A stretch of DNA of 7,028 nucleotides, from contig JBBRAO010000068.1 in NCBI GenBank assembly GCA_038206725.1, positions 1-7,028 of the forward strand, written 5' to 3'. This document shows, one piece after another, positions 1-5,660 of the stretch (position 1 is the first letter of the stretch; each line of letters opens with the position of its first letter). The notes beneath the pieces were generated by a model. The model saw only the letters and a list, made by a program, of their open reading frames with translations, did not search any database and was not told the DNA's origin. Origin of the DNA: JBAXXL01 sp038206725. GTDB taxonomy: Bacteria > Bacteroidota > Ignavibacteria > Kapaibacteriales > UBA2268. Made by a program: the position numbers and the translations under genes.

Positions 1-171
1 GGTGTTTTTGCACCACAATATTCTTCAGACATTTATGCTACGAATTTATCCCGCCATAATTGAGAAAATACTCTGGAAGAACCTTAGATTCGAATAAATC
101 AAAAAAATTAAAAGATGTTTGCGTGTAATAATTTTAAAAAAAATATTGTTTAATTGTTTTCGGAAAAGAAA
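1..171. other. Left-edge non-coding stretch with a possible short repeat end
   Basis: No gene is supported here. Frame 1 is open for 20 codons to a TGA at 61-63 and frame 2 for 31 codons to a TAA at 95-97. Either could be the tail of a gene starting outside the window, but neither resembles a known protein end or a sorting-domain end. Bases 1-14 can fold as a small hairpin (GGTG, loop TTTTTG, CACC), cut by the window edge. The sequence after it, including the GC-richer CCCGCCATAAT block at 49-59, stands out from the AT-rich surroundings and could belong to an intergenic repeat. The part from about 95 to 160 is very AT-rich and probably contains the promoter for the cysteine-rich gene. I could not identify a convincing Bacteroidota -33/-7 pair (TTG / TAnnTTTG); GATGTTTG at 114-121 has one mismatch to the -7 element. 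Confidence 0.35.
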
Positions 172-1116
172 ATGAAACTTTCCCTAATAATAACTTTTAT
201 TCTTGTCGCTTTTTTAGTAACAACAAAAAGCACGGTTTATTCTCAACCGCCTATAGACCCTAATGTTACATATATTAATGCGACAGCCGCTCAGCAAATC
301 ACTCTAACACCATTTATGTTAGATACAGGCAATTGGCCTTTTATGGAAGACCTGTGTGAATCTTTTTCTATGCCACTATGTGCTGCTGGATGGGCAGACG
401 AATTATGTCCCGATACGGATAATGATGGTATTCATTGGTCAAATTGGGTACCGTATCGAAGAGTCGTTGTTTATCACCCAAGTTGGCCCAACTGCCCAAT
501 ACAAATGATAGCTACATCAAGATACTGTATATTCAACCCTAATTGCATTCAAACACACATACTACATTACCATATTAGGAATACAAACTATGGTTCTTTT
601 ATTTGTGGTGATCTCTATGATTATATGAATACAGGTACCCCCGCACAGAAGCAACAAAAAGCAAATCAATTATTAGCGGATTTGTATGGTTTATTTGCAA
701 AATCAATATTTACCGAGCATAATGCACTAAGAGAAACCCCTATGATGTGTGATGATTTAAATGTAAACTTTGAAGTTCATTATTTTGATGGCCTTTGCAA
801 AGGTTTTTGTGTTTATACATCTTATGCCGGAGAATCAGGAACTGAAATCGTGCTAACACTAAAACCGCATATTTGTGAACAAAGTGCTTGTTGTAAATTC
901 ATTCATCATTTTTGTTATATGGAAGACCTCTTACATCCAGGGGATCCAGCATATTACATACTTAATCACAATTATAGCCGAACCACGCGAAATAGTGCGG
1001 AATGCCCTGGCGATTTTTTTACATCAGAATGTCCCTATGTTGAAAATGCTGTTATGATATCAACCTATCCTTGCATAGAATCTTGTGATGTCGAATTTCT
1101 AGATCTTGGAGATTAA
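172..1116 (+). CDS. Secreted cysteine-rich protein of unknown function (18 Cys)
   Basis: The product is 314 residues from the ATG at 172. A TTG at 154 would add six residues, but the ATG puts the basic MK directly before the hydrophobic core and GGAAA (162-166) lies just upstream. Residues 1-24 are a Sec signal peptide, with likely cleavage after VYS. The mature part has no domain I recognise. It contains 18 cysteines (residues 62, 70, 79, 108, 119, 125, 145, 193, 209, 213, 235, 240, 241, 248, 278, 287, 301, 305), an even number that fits extensive disulfide bonding after export. Residues 81-86, DTDNDG, match the DxDxDG calcium-loop pattern and are followed by IHWSNW. A helical, cysteine-free stretch (about 146-192) separates two cysteine-rich parts, and there is a CC pair at 240-241. 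There is no T9SS sorting domain at the C-terminus, so it probably stays in the periplasm or leaves by another route. The next gene starts one base after its stop, so the two are presumably co-transcribed. Confidence 0.8.
   Translation: MKLSLIITFILVAFLVTTKSTVYSQPPIDPNVTYINATAAQQITLTPFMLDTGNWPFMEDLCESFSMPLCAAGWADELCPDTDNDGIHWSNWVPYRRVVVYHPSWPNCPIQMIATSRYCIFNPNCIQTHILHYHIRNTNYGSFICGDLYDYMNTGTPAQKQQKANQLLADLYGLFAKSIFTEHNALRETPMMCDDLNVNFEVHYFDGLCKGFCVYTSYAGESGTEIVLTLKPHICEQSACCKFIHHFCYMEDLLHPGDPAYYILNHNYSRTTRNSAECPGDFFTSECPYVENAVMISTYPCIESCDVEFLDLGD
1108..1112 (+). promoter_or_regulatory. Shine-Dalgarno GGAGA for the mini T9SS cargo gene
   Basis: GGAG at 1108-1111 lies 6 nt before the ATG at 1118 and inside the last codons of the cysteine-rich gene. 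It favours the ATG over the upstream in-frame TTG at 1106, which overlaps the site. The arrangement suggests coupled translation of the two genes. Confidence 0.6.
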
Positions 1117-1117
1117 T

Positions 1118-1615
1118 ATGAAAATAATAACATTGATTATAGTTTTTGTAATGCCTATTCTACTATTCAGCCTTGAAAATGACAGAATAATTTATTCTAA
1201 TTCAAAAGGAAAAACATTTATAACTACCAATAATGGACACAATTGGGTTAATGTAAAGAGCGAATCGAATCGTATTATTGAATTTACGAACTCAGAAAAA
1301 AAGAATTATTATTCAATTGATAATGGAAAAAGCTGGATTGCGAGGTTATCGGAAAAATCAGAAATCAAATTTTCAATATACCCAAATCCCGCCGCAGATT
1401 GCATTACAATTTCATTTTTAGATAATAATTCATCTAACAGAAAAGTATCAATTTTTTCATTTGCCAATTCGGAAATTGTATTTGCGAATGAAATATTAAT
1501 TGACCCAAACAACAAATCTTTCGAAATATCTATCAAGAACCTAACTGAAGGGAAGTACCTGTTAATCGTTGAAACAGAAAACAGAACTTGTTGTGAACAA
1601 TTTTTAAAAAAATAA
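1118..1615 (+). CDS. Very small secreted T9SS cargo with two Asp-box-like motifs and a type A sorting domain
   Basis: The product is 165 residues from the ATG at 1118. Residues 1-18 form a signal peptide (MKIITLIIVFVMPILLFS). About 60 residues of cargo follow, with two copies of an Asp-box-like turn: TTNNGHNW (36-43) and SIDNGKSW (66-73). The second fits the S-x-D-x-G-x-[ST]-W pattern of sialidase/BNR-type propellers. From about residue 84 to the end is a T9SS type A CTD: FSIYPNPAADCITISF, a middle strand (KVSIFSFAN), then LTEGKYLLIVE and a basic end (FLKK). In this family the CTD directs passage through the outer membrane and is normally removed, with the cargo anchored or released. Two Asp-boxes are far too few for a full propeller, so this is either a shortened derivative of a BNR-repeat protein or a small binding module. 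A second TAA (1616-1618) directly follows the stop. It is the second gene of a two-gene unit. Confidence 0.8.
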   Translation: MKIITLIIVFVMPILLFSLENDRIIYSNSKGKTFITTNNGHNWVNVKSESNRIIEFTNSEKKNYYSIDNGKSWIARLSEKSEIKFSIYPNPAADCITISFLDNNSSNRKVSIFSFANSEIVFANEILIDPNNKSFEISIKNLTEGKYLLIVETENRTCCEQFLKK

Positions 1616-1621
1616 TAAACC

Positions 1622-1660
1622 ACCTACAACCAAATTTTTATTTGGTTGTAGGTTTTCTTT
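1622..1660 (+). terminator. Strong intrinsic terminator after the two-gene unit
   Basis: Bases 1622-1635 (ACCTACAACCAAAT) pair perfectly with 1640-1653 (ATTTGGTTGTAGGT), giving a 14-bp stem with a TTTT loop (1636-1639). The right arm runs into a T-rich tail ending TTTTCTTT (1653-1660). It lies 7 nt after the stop of the mini-cargo gene and 23 nt before the first in-frame ATG of the next gene, so it separates the two transcription units. It is the clearest terminator in the window. Confidence 0.9.
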
Positions 1661-1672
1661 AATATCTTTAAT

Positions 1673-1676
1673 GGAG
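1673..1676 (+). promoter_or_regulatory. Shine-Dalgarno GGAG that decides between two starts
   Basis: The sequence ATGGAG-N6-ATG contains two in-frame ATGs, at 1671 and 1683. GGAG (1673-1676) is 6 nt before the second, the same spacing as in the upstream mini-cargo gene. It would itself lie inside the coding region if the first ATG were used. The ATG at 1683 is therefore preferred. Confidence 0.55.
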
Positions 1677-1682
1677 TTAAAA

Positions 1683-3212
1683 ATGAAATTCTTTACATTT
1701 ATTGTTATTTTATTTCTAACATGCTTTACCAATTCAGTTTTTTCGCAGAAATCAATATCTAATTCTGTTATTAATCCTTTTAATTGTGAAGCTTATTTGC
1801 CGTCTGGCTGGATAAGCCACAATAATCAAGAATATTTATTTGGAAATGCTTCAATAGATTATTTAACACCTTCCGGATTATTTTTTGTTAGATTGAATCG
1901 CGAGGAAAAATATTATAATTTATTAGCTATCAAAAATCAGTTTTTCCCTAAACCAATTTATGCTTCTGAAAACGTGGCAGAATTCAGGGGAAACATTCTA
2001 ACTCTGACAATAAATAGGGCGAATAAGTTCGGATCTTATCCTAATTACGGTATTTTGTGTGATGATTACATTCCAATGGTCATAAAATTAGATACATTAG
2101 GAAATATAATATCTCAATCTTTCGATAGTATTTCTATAAGAAAAAAAACCATTGATGGCACTATTCCGGCTTTATGTAAGAATGATAAAAATGAAGTCCT
2201 CCAAGCATTTCATTATGTTGACCTGAAAGACTCTATGATAAAAGTGATTGTCGGGCAATATGATTCGACCGGAAAGTTTTTAAAAGAGTTTGAACCGTTG
2301 AAATTTCCGATTGATTCCATTAAAAAATTGGGTTTACATTCAATTATATTTTTACCCGGTAATATCATATACAAAGATAATAATTATTATATATGTGGGC
2401 AAAAACGTACTTGGATAACTCAATACGAATTTAAAATCGAGATGTTTTATTGCGCATTAAATTCCGATTTCTCAATAAAATTTTATAAAGAAATAATAGT
2501 ATCCGATCCAAACTATACGGGTGTTTCACGCGGTTCAAATATTTTATTTTCAGAGGACAACTTAACTTTTTTAGCTAACTACTCAAAAAATTCAAACGAT
2601 ACTTCGTCACCTACAAATAAATTATTCATCATCAATAAATCGAATGGCGAAATTATATATCAAAATTTGTCCAATATTTATCCGCTCGGTAAATACTTTG
2701 AATGTTCCGATGGTAATTATCTTATCAGCGGTAGTAAAACACCAACTGAAAATTACGATGGATTAAAAAATGCTTCAAATGGTTCATTGATTAAAGTAGA
2801 TAAAAATTTCAAATTAATCTGGAGCTTTCCTCCTATGTATCCCGATAAATATAATGATAGTTTTAATGATGTTATTGAAATAGAGCCAAATGTATATTCA
2901 GTTTTGGGTAGAATAGACGAAAAAGTTTCATTAGTTATTATATCCGACATTCCGATTGGAGTAAGTGAAAAATCATTTTCCGATTACTCTTTTTCTAAAA
3001 AAGGGGGCATTATATATTTCAAATCGAATAAAGCATTTAATCCAAAAGCTGTTCTTATTCACGATATTTTAGGGAAGAAAGTCTTTGAGATGAGTCCTAA
3101 CCAAAACGTCAGTGAAATAGAAATCCCATTAAACAACTTACCGACAGGCGCGTATTTTATCTCGGTCATTGCGGATGGCGGGCAGTTTACTAAGAAATTT
3201 GTTGTAGAGTAA
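1683..3212 (+). CDS. Secreted T9SS-type protein, probable beta-rich cargo with a divergent C-terminal sorting domain
   Basis: The product is 509 residues from the ATG at 1683; the ATG at 1671 would add four residues before MKFF. Residues 1-21 are a signal peptide with likely cleavage at VFS/Q. Residues 30-420 are rich in predicted strands and carry repeated short patterns of the kind 'hydrophobic-K-x-D-x-x-G-x-I', for example VIKLDTLGNIIS (133-144), FIINKSNGEIIY (315-326) and LIKVDKNFKLIW (369-380). These recall loosely conserved beta-propeller proteins, but I cannot name the fold. Residues from about 425 form a type A sorting domain: AVLIHDILGKKVFEM, then LPTGAYFISVIADGGQF and KKFVVE at the end. 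The usual N-terminal PNP motif of the CTD is absent, replaced by SFSKKGGIIYF. The same KxDxxGN pattern occurs in the protein that runs off the right edge, so the two may be distant paralogues. Role unknown; expected location is the cell surface or outside the cell. Confidence 0.78.
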   Translation: MKFFTFIVILFLTCFTNSVFSQKSISNSVINPFNCEAYLPSGWISHNNQEYLFGNASIDYLTPSGLFFVRLNREEKYYNLLAIKNQFFPKPIYASENVAEFRGNILTLTINRANKFGSYPNYGILCDDYIPMVIKLDTLGNIISQSFDSISIRKKTIDGTIPALCKNDKNEVLQAFHYVDLKDSMIKVIVGQYDSTGKFLKEFEPLKFPIDSIKKLGLHSIIFLPGNIIYKDNNYYICGQKRTWITQYEFKIEMFYCALNSDFSIKFYKEIIVSDPNYTGVSRGSNILFSEDNLTFLANYSKNSNDTSSPTNKLFIINKSNGEIIYQNLSNIYPLGKYFECSDGNYLISGSKTPTENYDGLKNASNGSLIKVDKNFKLIWSFPPMYPDKYNDSFNDVIEIEPNVYSVLGRIDEKVSLVIISDIPIGVSEKSFSDYSFSKKGGIIYFKSNKAFNPKAVLIHDILGKKVFEMSPNQNVSEIEIPLNNLPTGAYFISVIADGGQFTKKFVVE

Positions 3213-3305
3213 ATGTTATTTATATTTTTTTTCTTGTTTTCGTTCAGAATGCAAATAATAATTAGCAAAATGCTATATTTATCATTTTTCAAATAAAGGT
3301 TTGTT
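3213..3305. other. AT-rich spacer after the 509-residue protein gene
   Basis: There is no gene here. A long T-rich run (about 3222-3240) follows the stop without a convincing stem before it, so it is not called a terminator. A weak 5-bp hairpin with a three-base loop (TAGCA/TGCTA, 3263-3275) is followed by AT-rich sequence. AAAGG at 3295-3299, 6 nt before the ATG at 3306, looks like the Shine-Dalgarno of the broken lipoprotein gene. Confidence 0.4.
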
Positions 3306-3572
3306 ATGAAATCACTTTATATTCGCTGGTTCCTTGTTTTATTATTTATTGGTTTGATATTAACGCTTGAATCCTGCCAAAAAAATAAAACGGAATGAAA
3401 CTCAATCTATTCTCCGAACAAAGAATTTTTGTTTACATCGAAATTATCAGATTCAGATAAAAAAGAGACTTTAATTCTCAAAACGTTAGATAAAAGCTCA
3501 ACAGATGGTAGAAAGCTAATTAGATGGACATATCCTAAAAACTATGCATCATTATTTGGAAATATTTCTTAA
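3306..3572 (+). pseudogene. Broken lipoprotein gene, interrupted by an in-frame TGA
   Basis: From the ATG at 3306, preceded by AAAGG at proper spacing, 30 codons encode a textbook lipoprotein signal: MKSLYIRW, a hydrophobic core, then the lipobox LESC with the acceptor cysteine at residue 24. A TGA at 3396-3398 stops it after KNKTE. The same frame stays open for 57 more codons to a TAA at 3570-3572. Those codons read like real protein (NSIYSPNKEFLFTSKL, later DGRKLIRWTYPKN). The simplest reading is a nonsense mutation, perhaps TGG (Trp) to TGA, in a former outer- or inner-membrane lipoprotein. SPNKEFLFTS is faintly like the SPDGKxIxFTS strands of WD40/PD40-like propellers, which is only a hint. 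Alternatively the 30-residue lipopeptide is itself the product. The remains of a T9SS sorting domain follow in another frame. Confidence 0.6.
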
Positions 3573-3693
3573 TAAACTAACAGATAATTGCGGAGTCGTT
3601 ACTTGGAATGCAAACGCTGTTATTAAGGGTATTTATTTCATACAAATCAAACACGGTACCGCAACTCTGATGATAAAGGTTATGATTTACTAG
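3520..3693 (+). pseudogene. Remnant of a T9SS type A sorting domain without a gene start
   Basis: This frame is open from 3520 (just after a TAA at 3517-3519) to a TAG at 3691-3693. From about 3574 it reads LTDNCGVVTWNANAVIKG, then IYFIQIKHGTATLMIKVMIY. That is the end of a type A CTD: a W-N segment, the KGIYFIQI strand typical of 'xGxYFVxI', and a final basic-hydrophobic strand. The front half of the domain (PNP motif, middle strands) is missing. It lies one frame away from the lipoprotein fragment just upstream and overlaps its end by about 50 bases. Either one gene has suffered a frameshift plus internal deletion, or two gene remnants have been joined. There is no plausible start with a ribosome binding site for this frame; an ATG at 3544 lacks one. 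Confidence 0.6.
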
Positions 3694-3759
3694 ATATAAA
3701 AATATAATAAGTTTTATTTAATAAAATATTTTACGATAAATTGAATTAAAAAGGGAATT
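3694..3759. other. AT-only spacer before the RCC1-like gene
   Basis: It is composed almost entirely of A and T. An A/T-only inverted repeat (TTTTATT at 3712-3718, AATAAAA at 3720-3726) is present but has almost no loop and would be weak. The promoter of the RCC1-like gene should be here or in the pseudogene, but no clear consensus is seen. The ribosome binding site of the RCC1-like gene is probably AAGGGA (3751-3756), close to the ATG at 3760. Confidence 0.35.
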
Positions 3760-5655
3760 ATGAAAATCAAATTTCTTGTATTCTTGCTATTTGTTATTTT
3801 AAGTTTTAAGACTATCGATGCTTCAGAACCCCAAACCCATTACTCCACTCTTTGGGGATGGCAGGGTAATACAAAAGGCGAATTAGGAGATGGTACTAAA
3901 TTACTTTTTAGAGATCTTCCCATACAATTAAGTCCTAATAACTGGATTATGGTTTCAGGTGGTTATAGTCATTCACTCGCTATTATGGAAGATAGTACAT
4001 TATGGGCTTGGGGTCAAAATGTATTCGGAGCATTTGGTAATGGCAGAACAGACTCTTCAAATATCCCGATAAAAATAGGTAAAGAAAATAACTGGAAATT
4101 CGTTTCCGCAGGAACAAACGCTTCTTTTGCTATAAAAAGCGATGGCTCCTTATGGGCGTGGGGTAGGAATAGTAATGGAGAACTTGGTGATAGTTCAAAC
4201 AATGAGAAATTAACTCCTGTACAAATAGGAAAAAATGTACTAGGGAAAGTGAAATACATAACAGGTCAACTCAAAGTTACCGCCGCAATCACAGAAAACA
4301 GCTCGCTTTATATCTGGGGCAATGGTAAATTCGGAGCTATCGGCGATGGTACCTATGAGCAGAGAAATTTTCCTGTACAAATAGGAAATTCTGGTGAATG
4401 GCTAATTGTTTCTTGTAGCGGAACCCACACAATTGCAATAAAAACAAATGGAACACTTTGGGCTTGGGGCTATAATGTATGGGGGGAATTAGGAGATGGG
4501 ACTTATATTAGTCAAAATAAACCCATACAAATAGGTAATGATTCTGACTGGGTGGATGTTTCTTGTGAACATACAGCGAATTTAGCATTAAAAACAAATG
4601 GCACTTTATGGGCTTGGGGTACTAATGTTTTTGCTGAGTTAGGTGATAGTACGATGGTAAGTAAAAATTATCCAATTCAAGTAGGAAAAGATAAGGATTG
4701 GATGATTGCTCGAAGCATGCGATGCAATGTTGAAGCAATAAAAACAGATGGTTCGTTTTGGTATTGGGGTCGTATAAGAAATTATGAAACTTTGAAATCT
4801 GATACAATTTTCGTTCCAACAAAAATGGATCACATTAATAATGTTATTCAATTATCTCGTTCTTCTGCAGGTACATATTCATTATTCTTAAGAAATTATC
4901 TGGCGAAACCGGCAAAGATTGTAACACTTCCACAAGGCAATGTTACTTCCAATTCAGCGGAAGTAGGAGGAAAAATATTTTCGGCTGAAGGAGAAAAAAT
5001 TTATCAACGTGGTTTTTGCTATGATTTAGATTTAGATCCTACTATATCTAAGGATACAACCAGAAACGGGATTGGTTTAGGCGAATATCACACGACTTTG
5101 ACTAATCTTCTACCATTTACAAAATACTATGTCCGCGCTTATGTTACAACAGCCGCGGGAGAAGCTTACGGCGAAACAGAAAGAATATTCACAAAATTAT
5201 CCACACCGATATTAGTATATCCGCAAAAAAGCCAAATTGATGTTCCTTTAAAAGCAACCTTCAAGTGGAAGAACGATATGAACGCTCTCAAATACAATAT
5301 TCAGTTGTCAAAATATGCAGATTTTAGTAAATTTGAACTTGATACTGAAGTTGTTGATTCGACGATAAATATTAACGATTTAGAATTACATTACGATTAT
5401 TACTGGCGTGTCCAAACAATTAACGGTGTATATCAAAGTGAATGGTCGGAAGTTAATTCATTCCATACTATTAAATTTCTTAAACAAGAATTATTTTCAC
5501 CAATTGAAAATTCGATAAATATACCGATTGATTGCCAATTGAAATGGAGTCAAAACGGACAGTTAAGCTCATATATATTACAGGTTTCAAAAAATCAGGA
5601 TTTTACGAGTTTTGTACTTGATACAATTATTTCTCAATCTAATTACAAATATTAA
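3760..5655 (+). CDS. Secreted RCC1-like seven-bladed propeller with Fn3-like domains, C-terminally truncated
   Basis: The product is 631 residues. Residues 1-21 are a signal peptide (cleavage near IDA/SEP). Seven RCC1-type repeats of 50-52 residues follow, with aromatic strands LWGWQ (31), LWAWG (81, 131, 233, 283), LYIWG (183) and FWYWG (333). Five of the first six are followed by a [EAF]LGD/IGD/FGN-type turn, e.g. GELGDGT. Seven repeats match the classic RCC1 propeller, a protein-binding scaffold; in secreted bacterial proteins its ligand is usually unknown. Residues about 385-478 form a Bacteroidota-style Fn3-like domain (QRGFCYD, GEYHTTLTNLLPFTKYYVRAY, AAGEAYG). Residues 480-570 form a second module (TPILVYPQKSQIDVP, YYWRVQTINGVYQSEWSE). 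A third copy starts at about 577 and stops at SQSNYKY (residue 631), roughly 35-40 residues before the point reached by the previous copy. No sorting domain remains, although neighbours have one. The TAA lies at the join with the next reading frame, so the original gene was probably longer. The truncated product might still be exported to the periplasm, but probably not across the outer membrane. Confidence 0.85.
   Translation: MKIKFLVFLLFVILSFKTIDASEPQTHYSTLWGWQGNTKGELGDGTKLLFRDLPIQLSPNNWIMVSGGYSHSLAIMEDSTLWAWGQNVFGAFGNGRTDSSNIPIKIGKENNWKFVSAGTNASFAIKSDGSLWAWGRNSNGELGDSSNNEKLTPVQIGKNVLGKVKYITGQLKVTAAITENSSLYIWGNGKFGAIGDGTYEQRNFPVQIGNSGEWLIVSCSGTHTIAIKTNGTLWAWGYNVWGELGDGTYISQNKPIQIGNDSDWVDVSCEHTANLALKTNGTLWAWGTNVFAELGDSTMVSKNYPIQVGKDKDWMIARSMRCNVEAIKTDGSFWYWGRIRNYETLKSDTIFVPTKMDHINNVIQLSRSSAGTYSLFLRNYLAKPAKIVTLPQGNVTSNSAEVGGKIFSAEGEKIYQRGFCYDLDLDPTISKDTTRNGIGLGEYHTTLTNLLPFTKYYVRAYVTTAAGEAYGETERIFTKLSTPILVYPQKSQIDVPLKATFKWKNDMNALKYNIQLSKYADFSKFELDTEVVDSTININDLELHYDYYWRVQTINGVYQSEWSEVNSFHTIKFLKQELFSPIENSINIPIDCQLKWSQNGQLSSYILQVSKNQDFTSFVLDTIISQSNYKY
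3850..4860 (+). repeat. Seven tandem RCC1 repeat units in the DNA (about 150 bp each)
   Basis: Units begin at codons starting at 3850, 4000, 4150, 4306, 4456, 4606 and 4756. The strand-coding block (TGGGCTTGGGG or close) is preserved almost base for base in units 2, 5 and 6. Units 5 and 6 are the most alike, including ATAAAAACAAATGG-type sequence before the block. The last unit has lost the ELGDGT turn (YETLKSD instead). The pattern suggests growth by duplication, with the ends diverging most. Confidence 0.75.
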
Positions 5656-5660
5656 CTTTA
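5640..5660 (+). other. Probable deletion junction joining two secreted-protein genes
   Basis: On the left, the RCC1/Fn3 frame ends inside a domain (AAT TAC AAA TAT TAA). On the right, in the frame one base back, the sequence reads (AA)A ATA TTA ACT TTA GTA TTG, which is the hydrophobic core of a signal peptide (ILTLVLLFITIPSLAHC) lacking its initiator and basic start. An in-frame TAA at 5640-5642 rules out an upstream start in that frame. A typical Bacteroidota beginning would be ATG-AA(A)-AAA-ATA-TTA, so the shared AAATAT(T) could be a short homology used in a deletion. That is inference; a misassembly would look the same. Confidence 0.55.

Noticed and set aside
81..86. Gene symbols or enzyme functions for any protein here
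   Set aside because: No catalytic motif or named family beyond RCC1-like, Fn3-like, Asp-box-like and the T9SS CTD could be seen, so no symbol was assigned.
1309..1623. Minus-strand open frame opposite the mini T9SS cargo
   Set aside because: It lies antisense to a gene with a clear signal peptide and CTD, and it starts within the terminator side. No independent evidence supports it.
3059..3292. Minus-strand open frame of 77 codons overlapping the end of the 509-residue protein gene
   Set aside because: It lies mostly opposite the sorting domain coding sequence, has no ribosome binding site or recognisable protein features, and is a shadow of the + strand gene.
3396..3398. In-frame TGA read as tryptophan, glycine or selenocysteine (recoding)
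   Set aside because: Tryptophan is encoded by TGG many times in the window (every WxWG strand of the RCC1 repeats) and the intact genes contain no in-frame TGA. There is no visible selenocysteine hairpin context, and the downstream part is frameshifted as well, so decay is the simpler explanation.
3712..3726. A/T-only inverted repeat as terminator of the pseudogene
   Set aside because: The arms are A/T pairs only with a one-base centre, so the hairpin would be unstable. Such matches are expected by chance in sequence this AT-rich.
3850..4860. Regular spaced repeats as a CRISPR array or non-coding tandem repeat
   Set aside because: Units are about 150 bp, stay in one reading frame and encode RCC1 propeller blades. 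They are protein repeats.
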